DNA of 64,000 nucleotides from Dulcicalothrix desertica PCC 7102 (GTDB lineage: Bacteria; Cyanobacteriota; Cyanobacteriia; Cyanobacteriales; Nostocaceae): the NCBI RefSeq assembly GCF_003991905.1, contig NZ_RSCL01000003.1, positions 215,092 through 279,091 of the forward strand. Direction: 5' to 3'. Within the stretch, counting starts at the first letter, position 1. Each line of letters opens with the position of its first letter. Under the pieces are notes generated by a model. That model saw nothing but the letters and a program-made list of their open reading frames with translations. It made no database searches and had not been told where the DNA came from. A program made the position numbers and the translations under genes. This document shows, one piece after another, positions 62,707 through 64,000 of the stretch.

Positions 62707-63843
62707 TTATATTTTACTGAGTACTTGGGTAATTTGCTGATTAATTACTTCTACATCAAATCTTGAGCGCGCGCTACGAAGTGCGTTGTCTGCTAATGTG
62801 GCGGTTTTTGATGGTTCTTTAAAACAGGTTTTAATAATTTGGGCAAGTTCTTGGGGTTCTCCTGGTGTGACGAGATAGCCATTTATATTATTTTCGACTA
62901 TTTCTATGGCACCACCTGCCGATGCTGCAACTACTGGTTTTCCACATAACATTGCTTCTACTATAACTCTACCAAATGGTTCGGCGGCAATTGAGGTGTG
63001 TGCTACTAGGTCACATGCTGACATTAGTTGCGGTATGTCGGAACGGAAACCTAGAAATTTGACACGGTTTTGAAGTTGATGTTTTTCTACTTGTTCGTGT
63101 AGTTGTTTGACGTATTCTTGTTCTCCGAATAATGCATCACCGACTAAGATGGCTGTAACTTCTTGGGATGACTGTGCTATTGCTTCTATTAATATATGTT
63201 GTCCTTTCCACGGTGACAAACGGCTAAAGTGTCCTATTACAAATTTGTCTTCAAGTTGTAATTCTTGACGGAGTTGTTTTATTTGAGCTTCATTAACTTG
63301 ATATGATGTTGAGTCAAAGCCGTTATATACTACTTCTACTATATCCGCGCGTCCACCTGCTTCAATAAAAGCGGTTTTGCTTGCTTGCGAGTTGGCTATA
63401 ATTAATTTGGCAAAGCGGTTTGCTAAGGTTACGGCAATAGTACGGTTCGTTTTGCTGAAGTGTTCGGGAGATAATATATCGTGAAGATGATACACTAATG
63501 GGCGCCGACTCAGAAAACTCGCAATGGCGCCGATAACTAGTGCTTTTTGTGTGTTAGCGTAAATTAAATCATAGTCACTGGCAATTTTTGCTACTTTGTT
63601 AATTAAGGGTAATAACTGAGTTAAACTTGCTAAACCTTGTATTAATGTGCTTTCTTTACGAACTTGAATTGCTTGGTTTGTTAAAATTTTTACGGGTATT
63701 TGATTTTTTTCTAGTAAGTCGCGAAATGAACCGTCAGCAAATAAGCCTACTAAGCAGTTAGAGCGATATGGTTTTGCTATGTCTATTAAACATAATTCGG
63801 CGCCGCCCGGTTTGCCGCTTTGGTCTAAAAATAATATTTTCAT
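62707..63843 (-). CDS. Glycosyltransferase family 4
   Basis: A 378-aa GT-B enzyme. N-terminal: KILFLDQSGKPGGAELCLID (the G-G-A-E nucleotide-sugar/acceptor loop). C-terminal: HFSRLSPWKGQHILIEAIAQ, then EPFGRVIVEAMLCGKPVVAA, the EPFGxxxxEAM(L)xGxPVVA signature that binds the sugar nucleotide. Likely involved in exopolysaccharide or lipopolysaccharide synthesis on the cytoplasmic face. Ends next to a hexanucleotide repeat. Confidence 0.93.
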   Translation of the reverse strand: MKILFLDQSGKPGGAELCLIDIAKPYRSNCLVGLFADGSFRDLLEKNQIPVKILTNQAIQVRKESTLIQGLASLTQLLPLINKVAKIASDYDLIYANTQKALVIGAIASFLSRRPLVYHLHDILSPEHFSKTNRTIAVTLANRFAKLIIANSQASKTAFIEAGGRADIVEVVYNGFDSTSYQVNEAQIKQLRQELQLEDKFVIGHFSRLSPWKGQHILIEAIAQSSQEVTAILVGDALFGEQEYVKQLHEQVEKHQLQNRVKFLGFRSDIPQLMSACDLVAHTSIAAEPFGRVIVEAMLCGKPVVAASAGGAIEIVENNINGYLVTPGEPQELAQIIKTCFKEPSKTATLADNALRSARSRFDVEVINQQITQVLSKI

Positions 63844-63952
63844 ATATATAAAGCATGAATGTATCGTGCCCCTACAATATCCTATTGTTTTATCTAGATT
63901 TACCTAATTACAATATTTAAATGAAAAATTTACAGTAAAAAAATATTAATTG

Positions 63953-63980
63953 TCATTCTGAGCGTAGCGAAGAATCTCGT
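63953..63980. repeat. Dispersed repeat TCATTCTGAGCGTAGCGAAG
   Basis: The common cyanobacterial repeat TGTCATTCTGAGCGTAGCGA followed by AGAATCTCG; an imperfect version is at 39200 (CATGCTGAGGAACGAAGCAT) and near 19849. The rest of 63844-64000 is AT-rich and without a gene. Confidence 0.6.
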
Positions 63981-64000
63981 TTAACTTGATGTCTCGCGAG

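Overview
The window comes from a filamentous, probably heterocyst-forming cyanobacterium. It carries a cyanobacterial PsbQ (CyanoQ) lipoprotein, a SigF-type group 3 sigma factor, a thylakoid-type FtsH, xisH/xisI homologues, a DUF3285-type protein, the cyanobacterial order prfB - DUF3285 - ybeY - dgkA - pabA, and many dispersed palindromic repeats. Base composition is AT-rich. The usual cyanobacterial palindrome HIP1 (GCGATCGC) was not seen. The hexamer GGCGCC is instead scattered through genes and spacers, about 130 times by hand count, or one per ~490 bp.

Layout. 0-9 kb: the right end of what looks like a dpd-type (7-deazaguanine in DNA) modification/restriction island: DpdJ-like helicase (cut by the left edge), a broken DUF3696-type ATPase, two unknown small genes, DpdK-like PLD protein, DpdD-like protein, then an Rpn/DUF4351-type nuclease. 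10-19 kb: mostly core genes: an alpha/beta hydrolase with an atypical nucleophile, a FAD oxidoreductase, psbQ, a caspase-like protease with an EF-hand loop, an unknown 466-aa protein, a HEAT-repeat protein and sigF. 19-25 kb: gene remnants (a release-factor-like pseudogene without GGQ, an AraC-type N-terminus, an NTF2 C-terminus), then aldo/keto reductase, glutathione S-transferase, a DUF433/DUF5615 toxin-antitoxin pair, and a SnoaL-like/alpha-beta hydrolase operon. The reductase and the hydrolase share a near-identical upstream motif. 25.6-33.4 kb: a D12 adenine methylase, a large secreted beta-barrel plus beta-helix protein, and a secretion module (double-glycine cargo, C39-peptidase ABC transporter, HlyD adaptor). 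33.4-38.2 kb: prfB with a +1 programmed frameshift, DUF3285, ybeY, dgkA, pabA, a Tat-exported metallo-hydrolase and a PPC-domain protein. 39-45 kb: a tetR - cupin - class IV aminotransferase cluster runs straight into a gene for a secreted protein made of five tandem copies of the FtsH extracytoplasmic domain, followed by ftsH itself. 45-54.6 kb: Uma2, a PhnD-like lipoprotein, then a toxin-antitoxin 'graveyard' (AbrB/Doc, HicB, truncated antitoxins, MNT, two mazEF copies plus a fossil third, xisH pseudogene/xisI, a HsdR-N-like nuclease) interspersed with decayed pieces of ahcY. 54.7-64 kb: ahcY with a structured leader, two tandem MscS channels, two small conserved genes, an AAA-ATPase/PD-(D/E)XK fusion, an unknown gene and a GT4 glycosyltransferase.

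Most notable: (i) the poly-FtsH_ext protein beside ftsH; (ii) the dpd-like island; (iii) GGCGCC replacing HIP1; (iv) the double-glycine C2-like cargo with dedicated transporter and intercistronic hairpin; (v) the shared promoter motif in the AraC/AKR/hydrolase cluster. All functional calls are from reading translated sequence only; no searches were run.
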